The notes beneath the pieces are model-generated. The model was not told where the DNA came from, made no database searches, and saw only the letters and a list, made by a program, of their open reading frames with translations. Below, one piece after another: positions 51,902 to 63,704 of a stretch of 64,000 nt of DNA (the first letter of the stretch is position 1; each line of letters starts with the position of its first letter). The DNA comes from Hormiphora californensis (lineage: Eukaryota; Ctenophora; Tentaculata; Cydippida; Pleurobrachiidae), in contig CM035351.1 of the NCBI GenBank assembly GCA_020137815.1, forward strand, positions 6,345,397 to 6,409,396, read 5' to 3'. A program made the position numbers and the translations under genes.

Positions 51902-52659
51902 AATGGGGACAATCAACAAGAGGCAACAAAAATACCACCACGACACGCAACTCAAAGTACATCCTACAGTGTGGTGTTGTTTTTGGTAATGACTGGGCAG
52001 ATCAAAATAAAATGCTGCTACTGGGGGGTAACTACCGCAAAACAACGCTGCACAGACAGTATTATGATTACAATATACACAGGACAGCAATGGAGATAGA
52101 GAGGGAGAGTTGTAAAGACGCTAAAAAAGCACACTGCTCGTGGTTTATATTTGTGTTTTATTTGTGAGCAATTCCATGGCTATTTCACGCTTATATTGGA
52201 GAACAGAAAATACTATTATCGGTTTAGACGCGGTGGTGTGAACTGCTGCTGCACTGTCTACAGATGCTGCTGCAGTACATATATATAATTGTCAGTACTT
52301 ACTGTTATTGATGCAGATGGGGTGTCAACTGTTTTCCGCCTGTTTACATGTCCTATAGAAATATCATAGCACTGGCAAGTGCCCCGGGCCCAAAAGGGGG
52401 GTGTGGGGGCACAGCCCCCACCATAAACGGGGGTGTGGGGGCAGAGGGGAGGGGAGGGGAGGGGAGGGGAGGAGGACGCTTTTTTATCTTTGAGTGTTCT
52501 CCTAAACCACAAATAGTAGAGACTTGCCGTTTGGAACAGTGGTTCCTTACATCATTGCGCTCGGTAATAGCTGTGTGAGAACTTCGAAATCGCCATAGTT
52601 CATTAATTATTCATTAATTAGTCATTAAATATTCATTTAAACCATGGTCGCGATTTGAC

Positions 52660-53290
52660 ACGACTCGAAGGTCATAGAATCTTGAAACCGGTCTCATTCG
52701 ACGCGGAATCATCGATTTATGGGGGGTCTTACTCGGGACAAAAATCTCTATCTCGCACCGCTAAGCCGTTATTTGCATATGTATGCACCTATTCACGATT
52801 TTATGCATATTTTCAATATTTTCACTTCGGCTGGTCCTAGAACGTTTTCATGGACATATTTCGACGCAAAATAGTCGATTTATGGGGGGTCGTCCCCCGG
52901 ACAAAAAGTCGTATCTCGCACCGTTAAGCCGTTATTTGCATATTTATGCACCGATTCATGATTTAATGCATATTCTTAATATTTCCACTTCGGCTGATCC
53001 TAGAACGTTTTCGTGGACATATTTCGACGCAAAATAGTCGATTTATGGGGGTCTTACTCGGGACAAAAATCTCTATCTGGCACCGTTAAGCCGTTATTTG
53101 CATATTTATGCACCGATTCATGATTTAATGCATATTCTTAATATTTCCACTTCGGCTGGTCCTAGAACGTTTTCATGGACATATTCCCGGCGCAGAATAG
53201 TCGATTTATGGGGGTCGTCCCCCTGACAAAAAGTCGTATCTCTCACCGTTTAGAGAGTCGTTATTCGCATATTTATGAACTATTCAAGTT
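52660..53290. repeat. About 162-bp tandem repeat, four copies
   Basis: Successive copies of CCTAGAACGTTTT start at about 52836, 52999 and 53161, with a diverged first copy from about 52660. Each unit includes GTCGATTTATGGGGG, CACCGTTAAGCCGTTATTTG and CATATTTATGCACC. The last copy decays into the homopolymer-rich block. Confidence 0.88.
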
Positions 53291-53329
53291 CGAAAATATG
53301 CAGAAATCAGAAAAAAATACCTTTTTCTA

Positions 53330-54530
53330 TTTAACACACCAAAAAGAACAAAATTTAAAAAGCCCAAAAAACCCAAATTAAAAAAAAATAAATTAGTTTG
53401 GATCCCCGGGCCCCAGGGGTTGCCCGGGGGGAAAACACCTCTAGGCTATGTCATAATAATGGTTCGGAAATAAAGGAAAAAAAATTAGATGAAAGAGTGA
53501 GATTAATCAAAAAGACGGAGAATAATAAGAGGGAGAGAAAAAAAGATAAAATTGAAAACAGTGGAGAAAGAGAGAAGAGAAGAGGAGAAGAAGGGGAGAA
53601 AGAAGAAAGAGAAAAAGAGATATTTTAGAGAAGGGTGGGGGCCTTTGGTAAAAGTTTTGGGTAACAATTAAAAATTACGAATATGCCTTTTAATTTAGGG
53701 CAGTACCTAAAGGTGTTACCCCCCCGTGACCCACATGGGCCCGGGCCCCCCAAAAAAATTTTTTTTTGGTTTTTGGACTTTAAATTTTGTATTTAAAAAA
53801 TAAAAATAAAACTAAATTTTTATTCAAAAGCGCTAGTAATATACAAAAACTGTTAGTTTTTTCTTTTTCCTTTTTTTTTAAAAAAAATGTGTGGGAGATT
53901 TTAAATTGAAAAAAAAAATTTTTTTGGTGGAAAAATTTTTCTTCAAAGGGTGTTATTGTGGAAATAAAAAAAAAAAAATTTTTTTTAAAAAAAAGGGGGC
54001 CTTTTTTAGGAATTGTTGGCAGAAAAATTGTTTGGGGGTTAAAAAAAAAAAAAAAAAGGAAGGGGGAAAAAAAAAAGAAAGTGGAAGAAAAGGGCAGGAA
54101 AAGAAAGGGAAAAAAAAGGGGAAATAAAAAAATAGGAAAAAAAGGGGGGTGAAGGGGTTTAAAAAAAACCCCCCCTTTTTTTTTTCCCCCCCCCCCCCCC
54201 CCTTTTTTTTTATGGGGGTAACAATTAAAAATTGGTTGCCTTAATTTAGTATAAAAACCCCCCCCTGAAAATTAACAAAATTTTTTTAAATTTTTTTTGG
54301 AAATTTAGAAATTAAAAACTTAAATAAAACTAAATATTTTTCAAATGGCAGTAATATAAAAAAAACTTGTGGAGTTTAGAATGCTCTCGTTTTGCCTCAT
54401 TTTTTTCCCCCACGGTGATGCTGGGGGGCGATTTTAAACTTTCGCGGGAACAAAAAGGATCTGTTGGGGGAAAGGTTTGCTGAGAAAGGGTGTTAGTGAA
54501 AAAATAAAAAAAAAAACCCGAAAATAATGC
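53330..54530. other. Second homopolymer-inflated block, probable poor consensus
   Basis: Long A, T, G and C runs with little other content, for example at 53930-54220. The style matches 46000-47110. Not annotated further. Confidence 0.7.
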
Positions 54531-54612
54531 ACACACGTGACAGACAACAATTGTAGGAGATCACGGTGTCTGAGCGAGAAACATATGCTCAGTGATATCA
54601 AAGAAACAGTAA

Positions 54613-54651
54613 GAGAGAGAGAGAGGGAGAGAGAGAGAGAGAGAGAGAGAA
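54613..54651. repeat. (GA)n microsatellite
   Basis: Short GA run followed by scattered GAGA clusters up to about 54740. Confidence 0.9.
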
Positions 54652-55165
54652 GTTAGGGTGAAAGAGATGGAAACCAGAAATGAGAGCAAGAGAAGATAGA
54701 GAGAGAGACTGGAGAAAGAGAGAGATAGAGAGATAGACAGAGGATGAGAGATAGAGATGAGTAGGACGGAGTGAGTAGAAGGAGATGCTCAGCTGTAAGT
54801 TAAAACCTCATGAAGGATCTGTATGTGAGTGAGCGGTAACAAAAGATCCGAGGCCGTCAGACAACCGACTAATGAGCCTTTGAAACTTTGACTAGGATGA
54901 TACATATATTGTGTGCATGTATAACGAGAAATATAAATTTCGCATGCATCAGTCGGGTAGCTGTTGCTCTAGGAGTACACAGAGTAGTTAGAATTTTACA
55001 GAGAAACCATGATTTAAACTTTTCTTGGTGGCAGTCCTTCACAAGACATCCCCCTCTATATCCTGATCCAGTCGATAAATCATAATGGTATCTTCATTCT
55101 CACTAGTGCATCCCAGTACCAGGTTTGGAAATCTCTTCGGCCATTTTCCAGGAGAACTTCGAAGC

Positions 55166-55626
55166 CATCCAGGGAGCAAGGAGATAGTAGCAGTTCCAGG
55201 GAGCACGGAGATAGTAGCAGTTCCAGGGAGCACGTAGATAGTAGCAGTTCCAGGGAGCACGGAGATAGTAGCAGTTCCAGGGAGCACGGAGATAGTAGCA
55301 GTTCCAGGGAGCACGGAGATAGTAGCAGTTCCAGGGAGCACGGAGATAGTAGCAGTTCCAGGGAGCACGAAGATAGTAGCAGTTCCAGGGAGCACGGAGA
55401 TAGTATCAGTTCCAGGGAGCACGGAGATAGTAGCAGTTCCAGGGAGCACGGAGATAGTAGCAGTTCCAGGGAGCACGGAGATAGTAGCAGTTCCAGGGAG
55501 CACGGAGATAGTAGCAGTTCCAGGGAGCACGGAGATAGTAGCAGTTCCAGGGAGCACGGAGATAGTAGCAGTTCCAGGGAGCACGGAGATAGTAGCAGTT
55601 CCAGGAAGCACGGAGATAGTAGCAGT
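55166..55626. repeat. 27-bp minisatellite, about 17 copies
   Basis: The unit is AGTAGCAGTTCCAGGGAGCA plus CGGAGAT, almost perfect with rare substitutions (A for G, T for C). Because 27 is divisible by three, frames stay open through it on both strands. I see no evidence that it is coding. Confidence 0.95.
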
Positions 55627-57292
55627 TCTTCCACTTCAATTCAAGAAGTTGTGATACTTGGTGGAGACTTGTGTGCTGTCCGACATGTAACTTTGTTGTA
55701 GAATACCGCTTAGTGCCCACCGGCCACCCCTGTGGCATATGGTCCCCTACCAAGATTAGTGACATCCAGGCTCTGAAATAATCCAGAGACAGTTCACCAG
55801 TAGCGTCGAAATTCGAAAATATGACACAGTTTGACTTTTGGGAAAGGTTGAATAATTTAAGACTGATGTCATTACCACGTCAAATGAATCGATATGCGAT
55901 AATGATGTGGAAGACCGAAGACCCATAATAGTGCAACCCCTAACAGCACGAATACCCAGTTTTACCATCATCAACGGCTCGGCATTCGAGCCGAAGTACC
56001 TTCCCAGTCCCTTTACAGTTGAGCACCGGAGTCATTCTCAAAAAAAATAGTTCGACTCCTTTATCGTAAGTGCTACTGACTACTCGGAACACGTAACACG
56101 TTGCCGAAAGAGGTTAACACTTCAGTCTTGTAATATTTTATCACGTAAAACTTCCAAGAATTATTGTTCTATTTTGGGTATCCGATTGAAGGTGGTTGGT
56201 GGACGATCCAGGAATCTCTTCAGCCCAGAAGTATCTTGAACGAAGCCAGGTCTTCCGCTGAGTTCACTTCACTGGGGAGACTGGAGATTGTTTTAAAGCT
56301 TAGCCGAGTTACTCTACAGGTTAACGAATTATGGTACTTCGTCGCAACTGACTTCTGTGTTGTAGGACAGGTTGTAGGATAGGTTTCCGCAGTGACCTTA
56401 GACACGTTCAAGATTCTGCTAGGCCATTGGCTGGACCACTTCCCTCACTTTTTTATTTATTTTGTTCCACTTTGACCACTTCCCTGACAGTACATCTGTG
56501 AAGGGTTAATTTTATCGAGTTCACTCTGCCTGAGTGCAAAAACTTCACATTTTTTGGCATACGTTGCAGGCCCCTTATAAGGGGCCCCTTATAAGGGGCC
56601 TGGAGGGAATACCGCGCTAGGGGGGAATACATAATCAATCATATCTCCGGTTCCAGATAAGGTACAGAAATCGGTTTGGTAGCGTTGGAAAGAGGAAGAT
56701 AACAGCTTTCAAATGCAACCGTTTTCAGGTCTCTATCTTATCAGGAACAGGAGATATGAACCAAACTCCGCAAAATCGAGTGCGGTAAAATCAAAATTTG
56801 AATGAAAATTTGAATAAAGGTGTCCCTGCAGGAACCTGTGACGTCACTTTTTGAAAACAACCCATCTTTAAACAGCTATTGCTCAGCCTCCTTAAGTCCA
56901 ATTAACTTCTCTCAAAAACAGCAAGGTAGATAATTGTCAGATCTAACAACTGGTGAAAGAATTAAGTCAAACAGACTTCAGGGGCCAAAGTTATAAGCAC
57001 CGCCGTTTTTTCGACCGCAAAGTTATTTTCGACTCTGGCCAAACGCGCGCGGCATTCCCTCCAGTCCCCTCGTTGCGGGGGTGCGTGCATGAGGGGGCTG
57101 CAGCGCATTCCAACACATTTTTGAGGATTTATTTGAAAACTTTCCTAATTTTCCTTTCGTTTCGTCTCTTCTTGTTTTTCTGTCTTTTTGTTTGGGCACG
57201 CGTGGCTTAAACATAGTCACGTGCCCCGTTGCCTGAGGACCGAGGAGGATACCTGGTGACCCCTGTCACCAGATGCTCATCACACTTTCCCG

Positions 57293-60200
57293 ATGTCAAG
57301 AGGATCACCATCACGATGTCAATCAACTCCAGTCACCTTACGACCTGATTCTCACCTACTCTCATTCTTTACGCCTCGTTCTGAATTCCCATCATTTGGT
57401 TCAAACGATTCCAACACTTTTGACTCTGAAATATCATTCAACAAACATTCAGAATGTCATGATGAGAGTAACGATTCGACTGATGAGTGCATTAGAAATA
57501 TCAGAAATGCTCTGTCAATTGATGCCGTGTGCTGTGAGTGCAGTGAGAAGATATACTTTGCCGAGTTCGTTAGTTGCACTGCATGTAGCAATCTCATCCA
57601 CCCACAGTGTGTCACACCAGCACAACCACCCACAAACGAGTTATCTCCAATCCCAGATTACTCACCAACCCTCTGTTTAGCTTGCTCGGATGTAAATCAG
57701 TGCCCACCACCGAGACCGCAGCTATCTCAGGTGAATTGTTGGGGAGATTTGAATGCAGAGGAGGTATTCGTGAAGCTACAGGCTCTTGCACCACTAATCA
57801 GCACCTGGGCTCCCAACTTGTTTGAGGTTCCATTTGGAGCAGTTGGCAGAGGTTTCATCGATGAACTCACTAGGCTGGCAAACCTTTTCGCGACATCCAC
57901 TGCTGCGGAGTCTTATGCATTATCAGCCCTAGTGCTAGCTCCTGCACTTCTCCTGCAGAAACCGAGCAAAAAGTCCAAGGTTGGTGGACACAAAAACCTG
58001 TTGGAGCGGAGACTTGAGCTATGGAAAAGTGGGAAATTTGATCAGTTATTCCGTGAAGCTGCTGCAATCCAGAAACCCCTGAACTACCAATCCCCCAGTG
58101 AGGAGCGGTGTAACAAAGGGTTCGTCGATCTAATGAGAAACGGACAGACCAGTGAAGCCACGGGATGGCTTGACTCTTCCAGACACACATGTGGAGTCAA
58201 AAGCTGCACTGACGAGGTACTCCTGGACCTTGAAAAGAAGCATCCACCCGCTTCACCTATCAGCAGCAAATATGTACACAGTGACCCACCTGCCGACCAC
58301 CAGCCAGTCACATTTCAGGGCATAACCGGTGAGAGCATCTACAAATGTGGTTTAAATATCAAAGGTTCAGGTGGTCCCAGTGGTTTTGACGCCTCCGGGG
58401 TGAGCAGAATCCTATGTGCAAAGAAATTCAAACAATCGTCTACGGCGCTGTGTGATGCCTTGAGTTTGGTTGCCCAGAAACTTGCAACTACTGAAATTCA
58501 TGGTGACTTTCTTGCAATATTCTGCTCGTCTCGCCTGATTCCACTGGAGAAGACAGATGGTGGTACTCGGCCAATCGGTATTGGAGAAGTGTTCAGGAGA
58601 ATAGTCGTCAAAGCTATTATCTTCTCCCAGCGTGTAGCGATTAAAGTTGCTGCAAACTGTGTACAGTTGGCTGCAGGGCAGTCTGGCGGCTGTGAGGCAG
58701 CCATTCATTCACTATCCGATCGGTTTGAGGAAGCTGATTGTGAGGGTGCTCTTCTGTTAGATGCAAGTAACGCCTTCAATCGGTTGAACAGAGGACTTGC
58801 GCTGCATAGTGTTGACAGACTTTGTCCCATACTTGCACAACTGTTCAACAATCTATACGGGGCACCATCACCATTGTACGTCGGAAACCAAGTGTTGATG
58901 AGCGAAGAGGGTGCCACGCAGGGCTGTCCATCTGCAATGGCAATGTACAGTATCGGCATTCTCCCCCTGATTAGTCTGGCTGATCTCGAAGATGTACTGC
59001 AGGTATGGTACGCTGACGACGGAAATGCTGCAGGAACCATCTCGGGACTACATGAGTGGTACGAAATCATCACAACACACGGTCCAGCATTCGGGTACCA
59101 TATCAACCCCGATAAATGTGTCCTGATCGCAAAGGAGCACCACCTGGAGAAGGCACAGGAGTTATTCGGTGAGACCGGTGTACAGATTACAACTGCTGGT
59201 GCCAGACACCTCGGTGCAGCAATCGGATCGACTGAATTCAAGACAACATTTGTTACGAACAAAGTTTCCGAATGGGTGAGCTGCCTTGAAAACCTGGTTA
59301 CTGTTGCGAAAACTCACCCCCACCTTGCATATTCGAACTATGTCCGCAGTTTGAAAATGAAGTGGTCGTACCTGCAGCGAACACTACCTGATATAGGGCA
59401 CTTGTTCCAACCTATGGAAGACATCCTGAGGCACAAGCTGATACCCCTATTTGTGGGAAAGCATATCTCGGACATTGAGAGGAGGATCCTAGCACTCCCC
59501 GTCAAGATGGGAGGTATGGCATTGGAAAATCCGGTACAAACGGCTAATCAAGAATACAATAATTCCCGTTTTGCTACCGGACCACTAGTGTCTCTTATCC
59601 TGGCGGAAGAGGACTGTCCAAATAACATCATGGATGCCGAGATGAAAAGCGGAAAGTTGAAGAAGAAGTGTGCCGACGCCACTGATGAGAGGCATGCAAC
59701 GGAACGTGCAGATATCTTTGCAGTACTTGATATGAAGACACAGCGTGCGATGGAGCTGTGCTCCGAACCCGGTGCTTCTAGTTGGCTAACTGCTCGACCG
59801 CTGCAGAAACTGGGCCATGAGCTCAACCAGGTTGAGTTTGTCGATGCCATTCGGCTCAGATACGGCTTCCACTTCCCGGACCTGATAGGGAAATGCGGCT
59901 GTGGGGCACAAAACACCAGTGACCACGCCTTGATCTGCAAGGTTGGAGGCTTTGATATGTGGAGACATGACCACCTTCGGGATACCTTAGCCGATATCCT
60001 TCGGTATGCGGGATTTAAACCCGTTAACACTGAACAACCAATGTTGCCCTGTGACGGATTCAACCTGCCAATCAGTGCAAATATCAAAGCTGAAGCACGA
60101 ATGGACATAGTCTGTCGTGGCTTATGGTCTGACATGCAGACCAGTTTCATGGATGTACGGGTTTTCCATCCTAATGCCCCATCCTACCTGAAGATGCCCA

Positions 60201-60430
60201 TCACGAACCTGTATAAACAGCACCAAAATCAGAAGAAACTTGCCTATATGCGAAGGGTGCAAGAAGTGGAGCAGGGTTCCTTCACGCCCCTCGTATTCTC
60301 CACGTCGGGAGGTTTTGCCGGAGAAGTAGGGAAGGTTTTGGAGCGAGCGGCCAGGAAGATCTGTGACAGGCACAAGGAGAGTTACGCTGAAACCATGTCC
60401 TTCATCCGAGAAAAGACACGATTCAGTTAA
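57293..60430 (+). CDS. Non-LTR retrotransposon polyprotein, RT plus restriction-like endonuclease
   Basis: An intact 1045-codon frame without introns. Residues about 79-130 form a PHD/RING-like zinc finger (CCECSEKIYFAEFVSCTAC, then HPQC and CLAC). The reverse transcriptase shows GGTRPIGIGEVFRR (about 422), motif A LLDASNAFNRLNR (about 487), motif B TQGCPS (about 541) and the catalytic VWYADDGNAAG (about 571). The C-terminal part has CGCG...H...C (about 867-882, a CCHC knuckle) followed by ARMDIV and DVRVFHP, the layout of the restriction-like nuclease of R2/CRE-type elements. The usual PD is MD here. Such enzymes nick the target and prime reverse transcription from it. No second ORF, LTR or clear target duplication is visible, and the ends of the element are undefined. 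The intact frame suggests recent activity or selection. Confidence 0.9.
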   Translation: MSRGSPSRCQSTPVTLRPDSHLLSFFTPRSEFPSFGSNDSNTFDSEISFNKHSECHDESNDSTDECIRNIRNALSIDAVCCECSEKIYFAEFVSCTACSNLIHPQCVTPAQPPTNELSPIPDYSPTLCLACSDVNQCPPPRPQLSQVNCWGDLNAEEVFVKLQALAPLISTWAPNLFEVPFGAVGRGFIDELTRLANLFATSTAAESYALSALVLAPALLLQKPSKKSKVGGHKNLLERRLELWKSGKFDQLFREAAAIQKPLNYQSPSEERCNKGFVDLMRNGQTSEATGWLDSSRHTCGVKSCTDEVLLDLEKKHPPASPISSKYVHSDPPADHQPVTFQGITGESIYKCGLNIKGSGGPSGFDASGVSRILCAKKFKQSSTALCDALSLVAQKLATTEIHGDFLAIFCSSRLIPLEKTDGGTRPIGIGEVFRRIVVKAIIFSQRVAIKVAANCVQLAAGQSGGCEAAIHSLSDRFEEADCEGALLLDASNAFNRLNRGLALHSVDRLCPILAQLFNNLYGAPSPLYVGNQVLMSEEGATQGCPSAMAMYSIGILPLISLADLEDVLQVWYADDGNAAGTISGLHEWYEIITTHGPAFGYHINPDKCVLIAKEHHLEKAQELFGETGVQITTAGARHLGAAIGSTEFKTTFVTNKVSEWVSCLENLVTVAKTHPHLAYSNYVRSLKMKWSYLQRTLPDIGHLFQPMEDILRHKLIPLFVGKHISDIERRILALPVKMGGMALENPVQTANQEYNNSRFATGPLVSLILAEEDCPNNIMDAEMKSGKLKKKCADATDERHATERADIFAVLDMKTQRAMELCSEPGASSWLTARPLQKLGHELNQVEFVDAIRLRYGFHFPDLIGKCGCGAQNTSDHALICKVGGFDMWRHDHLRDTLADILRYAGFKPVNTEQPMLPCDGFNLPISANIKAEARMDIVCRGLWSDMQTSFMDVRVFHPNAPSYLKMPITNLYKQHQNQKKLAYMRRVQEVEQGSFTPLVFSTSGGFAGEVGKVLERAARKICDRHKESYAETMSFIREKTRFS

Positions 60431-61838
60431 TCAGTTTGTTAAGATCAACTCTTGTTGCGCTTCGGGGAACCAAGAGAAGGGTTGTCCCAGTCAGTGTGGA
60501 AGATGTAGACTTTCGAGACAAGTGAGCAGAGAGAGGGAGTATGAGAGTATGACGGTGTGTGGGTAATTTATTATAATTTATTGTGCTGATTTATATCTCA
60601 GTTTTTTTTTTCTTAAAAATCTGAAGTGTTTCGTTTTCCGATTTGGAAAGTTTTTTGGAAATATTTTTTAATGCGTTGCAAAGTGTTTTGTTATCCGCGC
60701 GTTCCTGTAAACACGAGATGTAAGCCGCGCGGCTTGGTCAGGTCAGCTCAGCTCCGACGCGACTTAACTGAAAAATTTTTAAACATTTTTTAAAACATTT
60801 TTTCAAGAAAATTTCTGTTTCCGCTCTGTTGGTTTGGTCTCTGGAGACTAACCTGTGAAAATGATACGGTGGGTGTATCTATTGGCACACTTCAAATGGG
60901 AAACGTTAAAATCTGGAAATTCTTAGATTCACCGACCACCGTGAAGCAACCCGCAACCGTGAATTTCACGGGTTAAAAAGTTGGTCCTGGACCCAAGCTT
61001 TTTTGGCCTCTGGGACTGGGGTTAGGGTTGAGTGGTTTGATGGTTACGGCCATTTTAGTGCAGCCTCCAAGGTACTTTGTGGTAGCATATGTAAACAGGC
61101 CTCTAAAGTTTAAACAACCAGATGACAGATCGTAACGGCGCTCCTTTCAAACCGATTGGGTGAAAACCGGAAACATGTGATTGCAATGAATGCAATCACA
61201 GCCAAGAGTGTGTGCTGGAGCTGTTCTGCGCTATGATAGGTCAAAACTGGTCACGGTGAAAATTTCGGGAAACGTAAAATTTTAAAATCTGGGTGTCAGC
61301 ACTCCCTATCAGATAACTTTGAATTAGCAAGCCAGCAAACACCCAGATCGTAACGGCGTCCGAACATTTCCGTCTTCCGTTGCTCATTGACTTGTCCACA
61401 CTTTTTGATTCACGTTTTTCTATGAATGAGTTTTTAATGCTGCAGCAGATTTTAAAACAGTATACAGTAGCATGAAAAAGAATCCCCAACATCTTACATT
61501 CCAGCAATTTTATGCATAAGTTCAACAGAAATTAGTTAAGCAGTTAAAAGGGTATGTGTTAAGCTGTTTTACGATGGATAAGTCAACGATATTTAAAGGT
61601 TGACAAAATACCTAAAATTATTCGTGTAACGTAGTATGTAATTCAACTTTATCATGAATTTTAAGCATTTTTTCAGAATTATGTTGTCGTTTAATTCAAT
61701 ATTCGAAATTGGGGGTCTATCGATATTGTTGGCACTTGGATGTATGTTATGTAACGGAAATTATGAGCAACCGTGTGCATCATGGCACCCTCCTGCTATG
61801 TAACCCTTCAATACCCAGTTTTCACATCTGCTCCTGTA

Positions 61839-62632
61839 ATAGTAGAGTCGATAACTACATCGACCTCTCCCAATTGTTCCAGTTTTTGTCACATCTGTTT
61901 GGAGCCTCGACACGACCTCTAAACAGGTGTTACTTTTTCACAAACTGTTTTCATCTTGGTGTAATCAGCATTTGAAATGTTGCTGATCATAACAAAAACC
62001 TAACTATTTTTTTTCAACTTGGGGTAAAACCATGGGTGTCAAAAGTTAGCTCTAGGTCCCCTGAGTAACCATCCGGAGACTCTAAGAGATATTTCAAGCC
62101 GTTCTCCTGTAATCATTAATCCCGGTAGAGCACATATTTGAGTATGGACGTACGTGCAATTGCCTACAACCTCAACTTATGTATAACGTTAATGTGCGTC
62201 TCTCTCTTTTCTCCCCCTTGAGAAAGAGTTATCTCGCGCGGCGCAACCGCACATGCGGTTTTTCCAGAGAGAGTGAGAGACATACAATAACATGTAAACA
62301 GCCTGCCAGCGATCACGTACGTCCGCATTGTATTTTTTTTCTCCACCGGGATTAATGATTACGGGAGAACGGCTTGAAATATCTCTTAGAGTCTCCGGAT
62401 GGTTACTCAGGGGACCTAGAGCTAACTTTTGACACCCATGGTTTTACCCCAAGTTGAAAAAAAATAGTTAGGTTTTTGTTATGATCAGCAATATTTCAAA
62501 TGCTGATTACACCAAGATGAAAACAGTTTGTGAAAAAGTAACACCTGTTTAGAGGTGGTGTCGAGGCTCCAAACAGATGTGCCAAAAACTGGAACAATTG
62601 GGAGAGGTCGATGTAGTTATCGACTCTACTAT
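61839..62632. mobile_element. 794-bp foldback element
   Basis: Arms of about 285 bp pair nearly perfectly, from ATAGTAGAGTCGATAACTAC at the left tip to GTAGTTATCGACTCTACTAT at the right. The spacer of about 220 bp contains a second small inverted pair, GGACGTACGTG and CACGTACGTCC. No coding capacity. The target duplication is unclear. Confidence 0.85.
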
Positions 62633-63040
62633 AAAGCTTTCTCAGGTGTCAGTATTCTCATTAGCTGATTAGATGCGGTCAGATCACATGAACCCCTTAA
62701 GTTGAAGGCAGGGAAGCATTATGGATACATAGTGTAAATATTCTTTTTCTCCTTGGTAGGTTCCCGACTGGGATCGAAAAAGCAACTCAATTCACATCAT
62801 TATTAACTTGAACTGTCATTCTTGGCTCAAGGTCATTTAAAACTAATCAATACGTTCCCACGGTGTTACCGATATATAATTTGTAGGAACCTTTTATAAT
62901 GATACATAACGGGTTATAATCCGTTATTATATGATGTTCATGTAGATTTAGTACTATTGGAGGGGAATGACAGTAATTCCGCGACCTTGTCACATTTCTA
63001 CCAATATATTATTTAGTGGTAAAGAGACAGGGAAACACGA

Positions 63041-63178
63041 TTTTAGAGAGAGAGAGAGAGACAGAGACATGACAGAGACAGAGACAGAGACAGAGACAGA
63101 GACAGAGACAGAGACAGAGACAGAGACAGAGACAGAGACAGAGACAGAGACAGAGACAGAGACAGAGACAGAGACAGA
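63041..63178. repeat. (GAGACA)n satellite
   Basis: About 20 copies of GAGACA after a short GA run. Same unit as the array at 19236. Confidence 0.95.
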
Positions 63179-63546
63179 CTAGATGCATCGAGACTTCAGC
63201 AGTATTTACTTAAGAATCCTTCCATGAACTCTCTTTGTGTGTTTCTCTCTGTGCGACGATGTATCAGCTACTAACTCACAAAATATAGTCTCGCAATAAA
63301 CGCCCAATCGGCTTTTTTTCTACAGTTTTCCGGTCCCAATAAGCAAACATGTATGTTGTGGAAGGGGCGTGTGTTCTCCTTCCCCCTCCCTCAGCTAAAT
63401 ATATATGTTCCCATATCCGTGTGTTGTGGGAGAGGCAGGTGTGTGTTGTGGACAAGCTCTTGACGGAAGCTTCTCTTGTTGCAATTTCGTTAATTTACTA
63501 AGCCACATGCTGTTGCTGTGCTGTGCTGCACGTAACGTTCGTTAAG

Positions 63547-63704
<158 letters not shown>

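Larger units (their letters stand above)
51902..57292. other. Repeat-rich region without a supported gene
   Basis: It holds a G-rich GAGGGGAGGGG run (52443-52473), a 162-bp tandem array, a second homopolymer-inflated block (about 53330-54530), a 27-bp minisatellite and the leader of the retroelement at 57293. A perfect palindromic pair, CCTTATAAGG, is repeated at 56572-56598. Confidence 0.5.

Noticed and set aside
52443-52473. GAGGGGAGGGG run as a G-quadruplex regulatory site
   Set aside because: It could fold, but no gene is supported nearby and poly-C/G tracts here may be assembly noise.
55039-55634. Long minus-strand frames with a nine-residue repeat
   Set aside because: They come from the 27-bp minisatellite. 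Several frames are open at once and nothing flanking resembles a gene.
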